From positions 1,848,501 to 1,912,500 of the forward strand of contig JAVTLE010000005.1 in the NCBI GenBank assembly GCA_033439295.1: DNA of 64,000 nucleotides, written 5' to 3'. Shown piece by piece: positions 49,039-60,222 of this stretch. Both the position numbers and the translations under genes were made by a program. Every line of letters begins with the position of its first letter. The stretch's first letter is position 1. Source of the stretch: Deuterostichococcus epilithicus. Taxonomy: Eukaryota; Chlorophyta; Trebouxiophyceae; Prasiolales; Stichococcaceae. Below the pieces are notes generated by a model. It did no database searches, was not told the origin of the DNA, and saw only the letters and a list, made by a program, of their open reading frames with translations.

Positions 49039-52000
49039 ATGAGCTTGCGACCGGACCGGAAGGACCGCAAGGGCACCTTCAAGAAGACGATAGACATCGA
49101 AGATGCTCGCAGGAAGCGTGAGGACAACATCGTGGAGCTGCGCAAGAGCAAGCGCGATGAGAACTTGCAGAAGAAGCGCATGGTGTTTGCAGCAGGCCAC
49201 GACAGCTCCGCTATGGAGGATTCGACCCGCAACGGCGGCGCTGCTATGCAGCAAAAGGTGCACATCCTTGCATACTTCTGCTGCAACCTCACGCCGCACG
49301 CTGCGCCTCCACTCGCGAACATACATTTCAAATTGCGCTACATGCTTGCAGCTGGAGAGCCTGCCGGCCATGGTGCAAGGCGTGTGGAGCGAGGATCCGA
49401 AAGCCCAGCTGGACGCCACCTCTCAGTTTCGCAAGCTCCTGTCGATAGGTGAGCGGCACGGCTGCGCCTGTGCATGCTTGCGTGCCAACTAGCAGTGCTG
49501 CCGGTGTGCCAGCCTGACGCGATGCCTGCCTTCGTGCAGAGCGCAACCCGCCCATCGAGGAGGTCATCAGCCAGGGCGTGATTCCACGCTTTGTCCAGTT
49601 CCTGCAGCGGGGCGACCTGCCGCAGCTCCAGGTACATCGTGTGTAATTGTTGGATCCTGTTGGCTGGCACCCACAGCAGAGGCTTTGTCCTTGTGCCTGC
49701 ACTAACGACTGCCTCTTGATCGAGATACTTATGCAACACTGCTGCTCGCAGTTCGAGGCAGCCTGGGCGCTGACGAACGTCGCGTCGGGCACCTCGGAGC
49801 ACACCAACGTGGTGATCGGCAGCGGCGCAGTGCCCATCTTCGTACAGCTGCTCAGCTCGCCCAGCGACGACGTCCGGGAGCAGGTTTGCGTCACGCTACG
49901 GTCTCGGCTATTCTCAATTGAGACTTGATGGTGCCGCCCAGTTATAGAGCAACTGCTGTGCGACACCAGAGCAGCACACCCGATTGAAATCTGCATAGAC
50001 AACACATGCAGCGTGTTGCGCTTGACATTGCAGGCGGTGTGGGCGCTGGGCAATATTGCGGGCGACTCGCCAAAGTGCCGAGACATGGTGCTGGAGGCCG
50101 GCGCGCTGCTGCCGCTGCTGGAGCAGCTGAAGGTCAACTCCAAGCTGTCGATGCTGCGGAACGCGACCTGGACGCTGTCCAACTTCTGCCGTGGCAAGCC
50201 GCAGCCCAACTTCGACCAGGTGGGTGATACACACGTTGATGGACACAGCTTTGTCAACTAGGTCGCACACGGTGGGACGTGCGTCGCAGCCGTTGTCAAC
50301 AGAAGGACAAAAGGACGACACACAGAGTCAAGCGCAGAGTTGGGAGGAGATGCCACCCTCAGTCTGAAGCGCGCCGTATTGCTGGCACCGCAGACGAAGC
50401 AGGCGCTGCCGACGCTGGCGCGGCTGATCCACTCACAGGACGAGGAGGTCCTCACAGACGCGTGCTGGGCGCTGTCGTACCTGTCTGACGGCACGAACGA
50501 CAAGATCCAGGAGGTCATCCAGGCCGGCGTCTGCCGCCGCCTCGTGGAACTGCTCATGTGAGAGCTGTGTTTGGTTGCGGTATCTGATAGCTTCCATGTT
50601 TGCATGCATGATGGCCTGCTCGGCCGTATCTGCTACGCCAGCGAGCGGTTGCCTGGACGGCGCCACGGGTGACATCATCCATTGATGTGCTCGGTCGTAC
50701 ATCGAAGCGCCCAACACGCTCATGTGTCTGGCACTGCTCAGCAGGCACCAGTCGCCGTCGGTCCTGGTGCCGGCGCTGCGGACGGTGGGCAACATCGTGA
50801 CGGGCGACGACCTGCAGACGCAAGTCATCATCAACTGCGGCGCGCTGGGCTGCCTGCTGCACCTGCTCACCACCAGCCAGAAGAAGAGCATCAAGAAGGT
50901 GCGCCGCCTGCCTGTGTCACGCTGCAGTCGCGCCAGACAGGCCGGCGCGGACTTGTCAGCGCAGTGTTCTCGCGGGCTGCCAGCTCAGCCGGCTGCCAGC
51001 TCAACCGTCGCCATGCTCAGACTCAGACTCAGCCTGTCGCCATGCTCAGAGAACCGAGAAGCAGCCCAGCCACTCAAGTGTTCGTTGACGGGGCTCGCCG
51101 CACCTGCCCGCAGGAGGCGTGCTGGACCATCTCCAACATCACGGCGGGCACGAAGGAGCAGATCCAGAGCGTGGTGGATGCGGGGATCCTGCCGCCGCTG
51201 GTGCACCTGCTGGGCACGGCGGAGTTCGATATCAAGAAGGAGGCGGCGTGGGCGCTGTCCAACGCCACCTCTGGCGGAACGCACGACCAGATCAAGTACC
51301 TGGTCCAGATCGGCTGCATCAAGCCGCTGTGCGACCTGCTGGTGTGCTCCGATGTGCGCATCGTCACCGTGGCGCTGGAGGGCCTGGAGAACATCCTCAA
51401 GGTGCGCGCCGCCTACACTCCATTCTGCTTCCATTCACGCCCCCAGGCGGGGCTGCAGTGTTTGCACATTCAGAGGTTGCTCGACCCCATCACTTTTCAG
51501 CCTGTTCAGCGTGCCATGTACTTCCTGATCGCGATGGAATTTGCGCTCATACCACCTACCCCCTGGTAGCTTTGGGGGGTGCGGTTCCGTGCATGGCTGC
51601 CTTCAAAGCGTAATGAAACGCACTGAGCCCAGATCCCACTACCTGTTCGGTTTCGCCCCTTTGTGCTGGGACCCATTTTCGGCAGCATCCCCATGCGTCT
51701 CAGACTCGATGCACAGAGCGTACTGCCCTGCTGGCGGCCGGCAGGTGTCCCTCGCCGGCAGGTGTCACGATCTGCATAACAGTTTGCTCACTTGTGACAC
51801 CGGCGAGAGAATAGAAAGGCTGAAGAGTGCTTGAAAGAGTGTTCCAGCCGCCATCTGTCGTTACATAGCGCCTTATCTGTTTGGAAAGCATACACTGGGC
51901 CGAGGGGCGACTTTTGATTTCGCAATTGCCCCTTATCATCTCTGCTGATGCCACTGTCAGTCAGGCGCGGAGCTGCTGGACGTTGCACCAGTCTCTGGCA

Positions 52001-52800
52001 TGGCCGCTGGTCCGGCAGCCCCTGTCGGAGGTCGTCAATTGAGGATAGCAGTGTCAAAACGCTGCGGACATCCTGACAAATGTCATCTTCACGCTTCATC
52101 CAGGTGGGCGAGGCAGAGAAGGAGCTCGCTGGGCCTGCAGGTGTGTGTGTGTGTGTCCAGCACGCGCTGAGACGTTCAGGCTCCTGCTCTCGTGGAATGC
52201 GTGGACATGAGCGCAAAGACTATGCCAGCAAGCCGCCGCAATGTCCCACAATGCTGCAGCCCAGATGTCACACAAGACGCAACCGACCGGAACTCGCCCG
52301 GCAGCGGAGCAGCACGTTGAGCTCCTCATCGCACCGCAGGGTCGAACCCGTATGCCCGGCTGGTGGACGAGGCGGAGGGCCTGGACAAGATCGAGGAGCT
52401 GCAGAACCACACCAACGAGGACATCTACGAGAAGGTGGTGGCCATCATGGAAGCCTTCTTCGACGTGGAGGACGGCGAGGTAGAGAACCTGGCGCCCCAG
52501 GTGCGTCACACTTTCAGGGCCGCGCGGCGTGTGCACCCGGCCCCTGTGCACGAAGCCTTGAAGCGTGCGCGTGCGTCCACACGACGGCGCCTGCGCTCAC
52601 CAGGCGGTTGCATGCACCGCCTTTTTGCTGACCTCCTTGCTTGCAAATCTTGACCGCGACGTCGTCATCCGGCGGTGATTCAGTTCATCGGCACTCCTCC
52701 CCTATGCTGACAGGTGAACAACCAGCAGGGCACCTACGCCTTTGGCAGCGGTGCACCAGCCGGCAGCCAGCCGGGCTTCAACTTCGCCCCCATGAGCTGA
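49039..52800 (+). CDS. Importin alpha (karyopherin alpha)
   Basis: This adaptor binds classical nuclear localisation signals and, through its IBB domain, importin beta. Eleven exons are seen. Exon 1 (49039-49257) is the IBB domain: [17 protein letters not shown], then [16 protein letters not shown]. The next exons carry armadillo repeats with the NLS-binding Trp/Asn pattern, for example [97 protein letters not shown] and [20 protein letters not shown]. The C-terminal exons give [16 protein letters not shown], the CAS-binding last repeat, and a Gly/Phe-rich end ([15 protein letters not shown]). All introns looked at start with GT. One begins with a TG dinucleotide run directly at its donor (52140). 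A 15-bp direct repeat lies in an intron near 51007 and 51036. Confidence 0.95.
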
Positions 52801-54341
52801 GCCAGTGGCCAGCGCCCAACCGCCGCTGAAACGTGGCGCACGGGCGTGCACCCCCCGGTTGGCGGGCATTGCGGCAGACCGCCTCGCATGGGGCGGTGCA
52901 AATTTCCTGCACAGGCGCGCTTGCTGGCGGCAGTTCGAAGCGAGGACAGACCGCTCCTGCCCGCCGGCGGGTGCGGCCCCAGACACCAGGCTCGAGGAGA
53001 ATGAGGGAGCGACAGCCCGACCAGACAGCCCCAGCGGTGCTCGCGGGGCGACACATAGCATTGACAGTGGACAGGAAGTACAGAGGGCAGACCCACTCGA
53101 CAGACTCAACCCTAGACCGCTGCAACATGCAGCACGAACAAGCTCGACCGCAGCGCGCATTGCGCGGTCAGGCCTTGCACTGCGCAGCTCACCAACCGAG
53201 CTGACTGACCGAGGACAGATCTGACCAGTGACCCAAAGAACCTCCAACATGGTCGGCGACTTGACCCAGGAACAAAAACATTGACTGTGGAGCGACAACT
53301 TGAACTGACAATGGACGTGACATGAGTGGAGCGACGAGAGTGGTGAGAGGTTGCACGACAGTGTGAGCTTGTGAGCTAGGGTTTCGGAACAGACAGACAT
53401 GATCGTGACGCAGCCGCCAGGTGCGCTGACAGAACAGATTTGACTCTGACAGCATGTCGCGCCTTGCCTCTTCGAGCCGAGCTGGCTTCTGCAGTGTTTC
53501 AGTGCAAGTGCATGCTGGTTTCTAGCTCTAAGAGGGTACCCATCCAATGGTCTGTTTGCTTTGACTTCGCTTCATTTCACGTGCGCCATGTCGCCTTGCA
53601 GCCCATGCTGTGCAACACGTCGCAAGCGTCATGCGACTGTGCGGTCGGACCATGGCATGAGCGAAATCCAGAAGTCGCATGCGGAAGGTGGAGGCGGCAT
53701 GGCTGGGCAAGGCGGGATGGCGCCACAAAACCGGCGGCAGCGACGCTCCCAAGTTTTGGCAGCGGCATGCTTGAATCGGGCGAAGATGTGATTGATGCGG
53801 CGGCGGTGATAGCATGCCGTGACAGACATCGATGTGGGCATTAACAGTACACCGGGTCAGCCAGACGATACCATCAGCAATCCCATTCTCAGCCAGAGGG
53901 AGACAGGCGCATGGGGAAATTCTCTCCCTCTCTGCCTGACCTGCGCAGCGCCCCCTGTGCAGCTTTCAGCCTGTGTTCCAACCCATTCCTAAACTCGAGT
54001 TTGGAAGTCTACTGAATGCGAATCCAACTTGCGTTGCCTGCCTGCCCTGCACTCCTCAGTAAACATACGACGACTTCGGTGGCTGCCAGGCGACGGCAAA
54101 GTGCTGTGCCCTCCCAACTCAGCCCGTCTTCAGCTCAGAGCTCATTCCCTTCATTCACTGTTTGCTTGAGCGGCGTGATCGTCTGGCTTTCAACCTGCAA
54201 AGCAGTTCAACCGTACAGCACGAGGTCACTGTAGCGTCCCGCGTCAACCTCAACACACTCGGCTCGGGATCCACCTGGCTTGGGCTGCGCTCGACCTTCA
54301 GTTGTTGCCTCTTTCCGTGCGCAAGAAAACGTCGCAACAAT
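52801..54341. other. 1.5-kb stretch without a recognised gene
   Basis: This lies between two plus-strand genes. It has many short gac/aga-rich words between 52900 and 53450 and CT-rich tracts near 53930. Open frames are short and none matches a family I know. It may hold the importin alpha 3' UTR, the bL9 promoter or an unrecognised RNA gene. Confidence 0.4.
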
Positions 54342-55465
54342 ATGAACGCGAGAACGAGGGCGGCTGCCGAGCTAGCTCGGCTCTTCGCCAGGCAGAGCAG
54401 CGGTGCCATGCGCTCCGCGCACACCGGCACCGACGTGGTCCTCCAGCAGGTGCTCGCCGCCTTCCTGGGGTGTGAGTCATAAGAGCCATCCAGTATCTGA
54501 AACGGCGCCGGCAACCTCGCTGTCATTGCCTTCCGCGGCTGCAGGTGGTCGAAAAGCTGGGTGAGACAGGCCAGCGAGTCACCGTCAGCCGTGGCTTTGC
54601 GCGCAACCACCTGGTGCGCATGGAAGGCCGGAGACCATGTTTGCGACTGGAAAGCAAGCCGACGCGGTCCAGCAAGGCTATGATCTGATTTGGGCATTGG
54701 ATCTGATATGGATCCGGCCAGCCTGCAGGTGCCCAACAAATTGGCCAGGGCCGTGCCGAAGGAGGTAGCCAGGCGGCCGCCGGCTTCACTGGTGCGCCAA
54801 CGACCTTGGCTGCCGTGCAGAGTGGGCATGGGCACCTTCTGCCACACACAGTTTTCGCTTCCATGCCAAGCTGGCTGTGATCATCCCTGACTGCATGTCT
54901 GTTGCAGAGCGGGGACACCGCGGCAGCTGCATTGGCGGCGCGGGCGCCAATCAGCTCCACCTCGCAGCTGCAACTGTCGGCTGCTCTGGACACGCTTGCG
55001 GCCTCGCCTGTGGTGAGCGACTCTAGTGCTTGCCCGTGCTGGCTACAGATGCCTGCTGCGGACCATTGCATGCTCCTAGGGCGTCTGCTCGACCTGGGGT
55101 GCGCATGTGCCGCAAGTGGGCCATGAGCAAATGCCTACTACGAAATGCGAGGCCGACCGCCACTCATGCAGGAGCTGCAGCGGCGGGTCAAGGGCGGTAC
55201 GAGAACGCGTCTTGCGCAGCCGGTGACGGCGGCTTGCATCTCGAAGGCGGTCATGCGCCAGAAGCGGGTGGCCCTCTCGCCGGCTATGGTGGCTCTGGAG
55301 CAGCCGCTGGCCGTGCTCGGCCAGCACACGGTGCCGTTGCGCATGGCAGATGCCTCCGGCGGGCGCGCCACACTGCAGGTCAGCATCCTCGGCACGCGGC
55401 CGGCGCCGGCCGGCACGCCGGCGGCGGAGGCCGCGCCGCCGGCGGCTGACGAGGCGACCCTGTGA
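54342..55465 (+). CDS. Ribosomal protein bL9, mitochondrial type
   Basis: bL9 is a large-subunit ribosomal protein of bacterial origin. Five exons (54342-54449, 54545-54613, 54729-54791, 54908-55012, 55220-55465) give 196 residues. The first exon is rich in Arg and Ala and lacks acidic residues until late, as in a mitochondrial or plastid presequence, and ends DVVLQQ. The second encodes VVEKLGETGQRVTVSRGFAR followed by NHL, the conserved N-terminal bL9 motif. VPNKLARAVPKEV follows. The last exon has ISKAVMRQKRVALSPAMVAL and LGQHTVPLRM, in the position of the C-terminal bL9 domain, and ends in an Ala/Pro-rich tail. Conservation is moderate, so the middle exons and the acceptor at 55220 are tentative. 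The organelle (mitochondrion rather than plastid) is inferred from the presequence and divergence. Confidence 0.72.
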
Positions 55466-56099
55466 AGCTGCTGGTGGACGCTCGTACGAGGCAGCGGCAG
55501 ACTGCCTGCGACTCTGGAGGTGGCGCATGGGCTTGCTGATGCACACTGCGCACCTGGCAGGTGGCGCTGCGCTGGGGACACATTGATAGGCTCGGTATGA
55601 TGTGTCCGGCTGCTGGTGCACACCTGCGTGTCAGAAGGTCTGAGGAGGCAGGCCTCTGTGGAGGCGATGTCAGTGTATGTTTCCTGGGAGCAACAGGCCA
55701 ACTTGGGTCGGTGTTCAGAGTGCAGTTTTACCCGCTTGCGCGCCGGAGACGTTGACCGTCCTTGCGAGGACAATGTTTGGGTGTTCAGAGCGCACCTTGC
55801 GGCACAGCGACTCTTTAACACTGTCGAAAGTCGTAGGTACTGTATTCGGGCGTTTGCATGTTGCAGCCGTGTGCATGGGCAACCTATGCCAAGGGACCTT
55901 CGCTCGCTCACCTCTCTTTCATGTGGCTAGGGAACTATGCACCAGCCCACATGCATTTGTGCATGATGTCATCACCATCTCGCATCCAGGCGCACCTTCT
56001 TATTGCCAAAGCACAGCACTGCAGAGCCGCGCTTACAAGTCTGCCGTGCTATCCGGACAGCAACACTGCGCTGATTAATCGCCGTCAGAAGCTTGCAAC
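55466..56099. other. Gap between bL9 and the GCK-domain gene
   Basis: About 630 bases between two plus-strand genes, with no exon, RNA gene or repeat that I can recognise. It should contain a 3' UTR and the next promoter. Confidence 0.4.
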
Positions 56100-57154
56100 A
56101 TGCCGGAGCAAGGTGGGATTGCAGCAGGATGCATGTGCTGGTGGTGTGCATTGCACACATATCGCCATTTGGTCTATTCACAGACACTGGTATATGACCT
56201 CTTGTGTGATTTTATGCAGTGCAAGCCACCACTGCGCAGCAGTCGTCTGAGGCCAAGCAACAGGGAGACGTCCTGTCCACAACACTACAGGCCAGCAGCG
56301 CGGCAGGTGCGTTTGGGCCGCACGGCCGTACAGCCGCAGATTGAGCGTTGTGGAGAGCTTTGGGCCTGCTTTTCAGGGTCAATCATTCGAGACAAGCCGC
56401 GTGTCATACCCAAATTCACCGTGCCGCGGCAGGGCCGCCGGAGCAGCGGCCAGCCACAAATGCAGCGCCCGCAGACGAGGACGACGACGACGACGAGACA
56501 TGCGGGTTCTGCATATTCATGAAAGCAGGCGGCTGCAAAGACGTGTTCAAGGTGGGTTGGCGCATGCTGCAGCAGGGTGTCGCAAGTGCGCGCAGGCGGC
56601 TGAGCGCAGCTCCTGTCTTCTGCCTTCTGCTGCAATGACTGTGGGCTTGTCTGCTCTCCAGAGTTGGAGCAAATGCGTGGACTCGGAGCGGCAGTCCGGT
56701 GGGGATTTCGCGAATGACTGTCGGGAGCAGGTGGGTGCTGGATGCTGCCTGCACGGTTGCTGCTCGCTGCTCGTCGCATCTTGCCCAGCGGACCGACGCG
56801 GATGCCACACTGGCTTGCCCTTCCGAAGACTTGGGTGAGATCTGCTCATGTGCGATGGCTGCGCGCAGACATTCGCCCTCAGGGAATGCATGCTGAAGAA
56901 CCGGGAGTACTATGCGCCAGTCCTGGAGGAGGAGGTGAGCACGGAACCAGCTGTGGCGGGACATGCAGCGCCTTCACTCCTGCCCTCTTGCCAAGCTATT
57001 GGGATGCCGAGCTGCGTCTTGCATGACCATGCGAGTTCCTTTACTTGAACTCGGTGCATGGGGCTGTGCATCCCTGTGGCAACCACATGATCAATGTGTT
57101 TGCCTTCTGTAGGCGGACTTTGTCGCGGACAAGGAGGAAGCAGCAAAGTCGTAA
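56100..57154 (+). CDS. GCK-domain (twin-cysteine helix) small protein
   Basis: Six exons (56100-56112, 56220-56306, 56433-56551, 56662-56730, 56869-56934, 57113-57154) give 131 residues. An acidic run precedes ETCGFCIFMKAGGCKDVFK, then SWSKCVDSERQSGGDFANDC, TFALRECMLKNREYYAPVLE and a charged end. This Cys spacing (CxxC, then paired Cys in helices) is the GCK domain of plant and algal proteins related to CHCH proteins imported into the mitochondrial intermembrane space. Its exact role is unknown. The first exon would have only 13 coding bases (Met-Pro-Glu-Gln plus one base), which is required by phase to reach the VQATTAQQSSEAKQQ exon. An alternative start inside a longer 5' exon cannot be excluded. 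The domain itself is clear. Confidence 0.85.
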
Positions 57155-57460
57155 CCCCACCAGCACCGCCGTGCACGTGTTATGCTTCGGCTTGCGAAGG
57201 CAGGTCTGGGCGTACGCATGGTTCTTGTCACACCTCGTCAGCTGTGACTGACGAGCATTCGTGCAGATATCAAGTTGGACCAAGAGGTGTAGGTAGCCAC
57301 TAGAGAGTTCGATGAACGGTAGTTGTCAAGCCGATCTCTGAGTCAGACGATGCATGCGGCCCGTTTCCATTCCAGTTTCATGCCCAAGCCATCTAGACCG
57401 GTCATGCTGCATGCTGCGCTGCCGAAAGCGAAGGCCTCTGCCCATACGTCTGCCGGCTGC
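57155..57460. other. Convergent gap between the GCK-domain and HUS1 genes
   Basis: About 300 bases between facing stop codons, most likely 3' UTR. Nothing else is seen. Confidence 0.4.
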
Positions 57461-59702
57461 TCAGTCGTCACGGACGGGCATCTTGTAGCTGAGCTCAAGG
57501 CCCTCCTCCTGCTCTGGGCCGCCGTCGCCGTGCAGCGGTGCAAACGTGAAGATCATGTGCACGTAGCTGCGCGCTGCGGCGATGCCGCACCACAGCTGCT
57601 GCGTCTGCATCAGGTTGCTGCTGGCCATGCACTTTTGAAAGTGCTTCAGCTGCACCGTCACCTGAGAACCACGAAGTGCGCTCAAACCAAGCTGCAGGAA
57701 CGCATCAGTAAATGATAGTGAAAACCAGTGCAGCAAGGCGAAAGTCGAAACATCTTCAGGCAGGATGCCATGCATCAGCCTCTGCCGTCACTCACCTCGC
57801 TGGCATCGCCTATGCACAGCGCCTCCCTCAGCCTGTCCTCTGCAGTGGCGCCTCTGCAAGGAACGCACGAGCATCAGCAGACGGCGACACCAGCCAAGCA
57901 GTCTGCGTTCCTGCCTGGCAGGATGTCTCCTTCAAAAGACACGGACTCGAGCAACTGAGGCTTCAATGTCGGTTTGGCGGCCCTCTGCGTGCACATGTCA
58001 AACGCACATCATCGAGAGCAGGCTCGCGTGCAGGCCTCGGCATTGGACTTTGCACTTTCAGGCAGCGCGTCCCAGAAGCAATGAGGCAAACTTACGTGCA
58101 AGCCTCAGCGTCCGATTTAGCATTTGCAGGAAGCACATCCAGGTTGCGGAACTCGGCGCCCAGCTGCACAGACGGCCCCGCCATCTGGATGTGCGCTCTG
58201 CCGCCCTTGGTCGCCGCGAACGCCAGGCCACTACCCAGCGGCTTCATCCTGTCCACGATCGCCTGTGGCAATGGTTCGGGTACCGCTGTGAAAGGCAGTG
58301 CGGCCGGCGCCACATTGCAGGCGCCTGGCCACTTCCTGGCAGCACGACCCAGCGGCGCGATGCACCAGCAGCGTGGGGATCTCCAGGCGCGGACCCAAGT
58401 GTTGTCGTTGCCATGTCAGCCGAACGCTTTGCGACCCCAAAACAAGCCCTGACACCGACTCTCGGCAACTGCGTGAATGCAGGCACTGCTGCAACAGCCG
58501 AGCGTGACGCCGGGATGGGAAGGGCAGCAGCAGGGCGGCCGGAGGTGGCACCTGCAGGTCGTGCATCTCGGGCTGAAGGTCCAGGTAGAAGGGGCACACC
58601 TCCGACTCCAGCTCCCTCACCAGCCGGTCCACCTCTGCACATATTTCAAAGACCCTAAGGCTGCATGCAGGTTGATCAATGCTTGCGAGCCCTTACACCG
58701 TGCTCCTTGACGCAAGCCGGCGGGTCGACCTCGATGGTACGCTGCCGGCGGCGTCCTCGTGTTGAGCTGAGATATGAGGACTCCAAGCGCCCCCCGATGC
58801 TCTCCAGCAGATCTACAGAGGTCATCTGTCGGCTGTCGGCGAAACAAACTTGGAATGCCACAGAGGCAGCGCCTCACGCGAGGGCGGCTGCGGCTTGGTG
58901 ATGGGTAGGTCCTGCGCCATGCTGATGGTGGAGCCGGTGGTGACGAAGGACAGGAAGGGCTTTTGCTGCATCTCGCCGCCGGCGCCGCCCGCCGGCACCG
59001 TGCGCATCGTCAGCTTCATCTCCAGCGACTCGACCGCATTGCGGCAGGCGGCAGACAGCACCTGTGCGGACAGCGGAACCCAGACCTTGTAAGTGTCATG
59101 ACGGTTAGAGATGCCAACAACAGAGATGTTTTCACAAACAAGCATTCAAGACCCATATATGCGCTTGGGCACAGCCGGCCCATACCCGCCGCAGCAGGCT
59201 GATGTCGAAGCTGAATGCGATGAAGTTCTTGTACCGGCTCTGTATTGTGTAAGCGCCCTCCTCGAAGAATGTCGCCTGCAACGAGCCACCAGAAATCTTA
59301 CGCGGGTGATCTGCACTAGACCTCTTCACTGCGTGTGTATAGGTAGTGAAACGAGCGTTGCTGGCAGCCATGCGGCCGTTCTGCCGGGGGCGAAGAGCCG
59401 CCACCTGGACGCAGCGGGCCGTGACTTGCATGCCGTCGGCGTCGACTGCCTTCTGGATGAAGTGCACGTCATCGGGGCGGAACAGGACGATGCAGGTTTT
59501 CCCGAACTTCTCGAGCAGCGGCAGCAGCTCTGCGGATGCACATGCGCCAAAGCTCAGCGTGGTGCGTGCGCAAGGCACATGCACAAGCAGCACCAGCAAC
59601 GACCGCCAGGCAACCCGACTCGAAGAGTAGCAGCTCAAACATCGATCTACCTCGCTCCAACAGCCTCACACCCACATCAGCTATCTGTCCACGGAGTTTC
59701 AT
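57461..59702 (-). CDS. HUS1: HUS1, subunit of the 9-1-1 DNA-damage checkpoint clamp
   Basis: HUS1 forms the PCNA-like RAD9-RAD1-HUS1 ring loaded at damaged DNA. The start MKLRGQIADVGVRLLERE continues after an intron into LLPLLEKFGKTCIVLFRPDD and VHFIQKAVDADGMQVTARC, matching the HUS1 N-terminus (MKFRAKIVD... family pattern). Further exons give YKNFIAFSFDISLLRR, LSAACRNAVESLEMKLTMRT, LSFVTTGSTISMAQDLPITK, EVDRLVRELESEVCPFYLDL, IVDRMKPLGSGLAFAATKGG, VTVQLKHFQKCMASSNLMQT and an ending GLELSYKMPVRDD in place of the usual SLQYFIPA. The intron after PPSRE may start with GC at 58872-58871, because the canonical GTGAGG two bases earlier breaks the frame, but an extra exon is possible. The exon order and the start and end motifs support HUS1 over RAD1 or PCNA. 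Confidence 0.85.
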
Positions 59703-60222
59703 CAGCAGCGCATCAGCCGCACATCCGCCCCATGCAGGGTCGCCCGGTCAGCGGCTCCACATTGACTGGCAGCCGTCGTGACACGATCTGTGATCTAATA
59801 TGTGCGATCACGAGCAGCAAGCAGCGGGGCAACTGCCCGCAGGTCGATCTGTGCAGCTGCACCTGCTGAGTGCGATTCGAATTTGGTTCAAACACTGCTC
59901 AATGCTCTTCGTCAGATGATGCGGTGGGTCATGCGAACGGTAAACTCTGACTCAAATGTCTCTTGCAGTGCTCGCGAGGATGCACATGATCGTGAGATCG
60001 TGACCAGGCCGCGAACATGCCCTGATGCCTGTGAAATGGGTGAAATGCTCACGTGCTCCGGAAGCTGGCTACGGCCAGCATGATCAGTGAAGCAGTCAGT
60101 TTGAGATTGCTACATCCAACTGGCCCAGTCCTGTCCGCACTTGCCTGCACTCGCCCGCAAGTGCTGTGCGCCCTAAGCGAAACCGGCAGCGCTCACCTTG
60201 CACTCTAGCTGCGGAACCTGCA
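59703..60222. other. Divergent promoter region between HUS1 and the FAD oxidoreductase
   Basis: About 520 bases between outward start codons. An in-frame alternative start for the oxidoreductase lies inside it at 60166. No other feature is evident. Confidence 0.4.
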
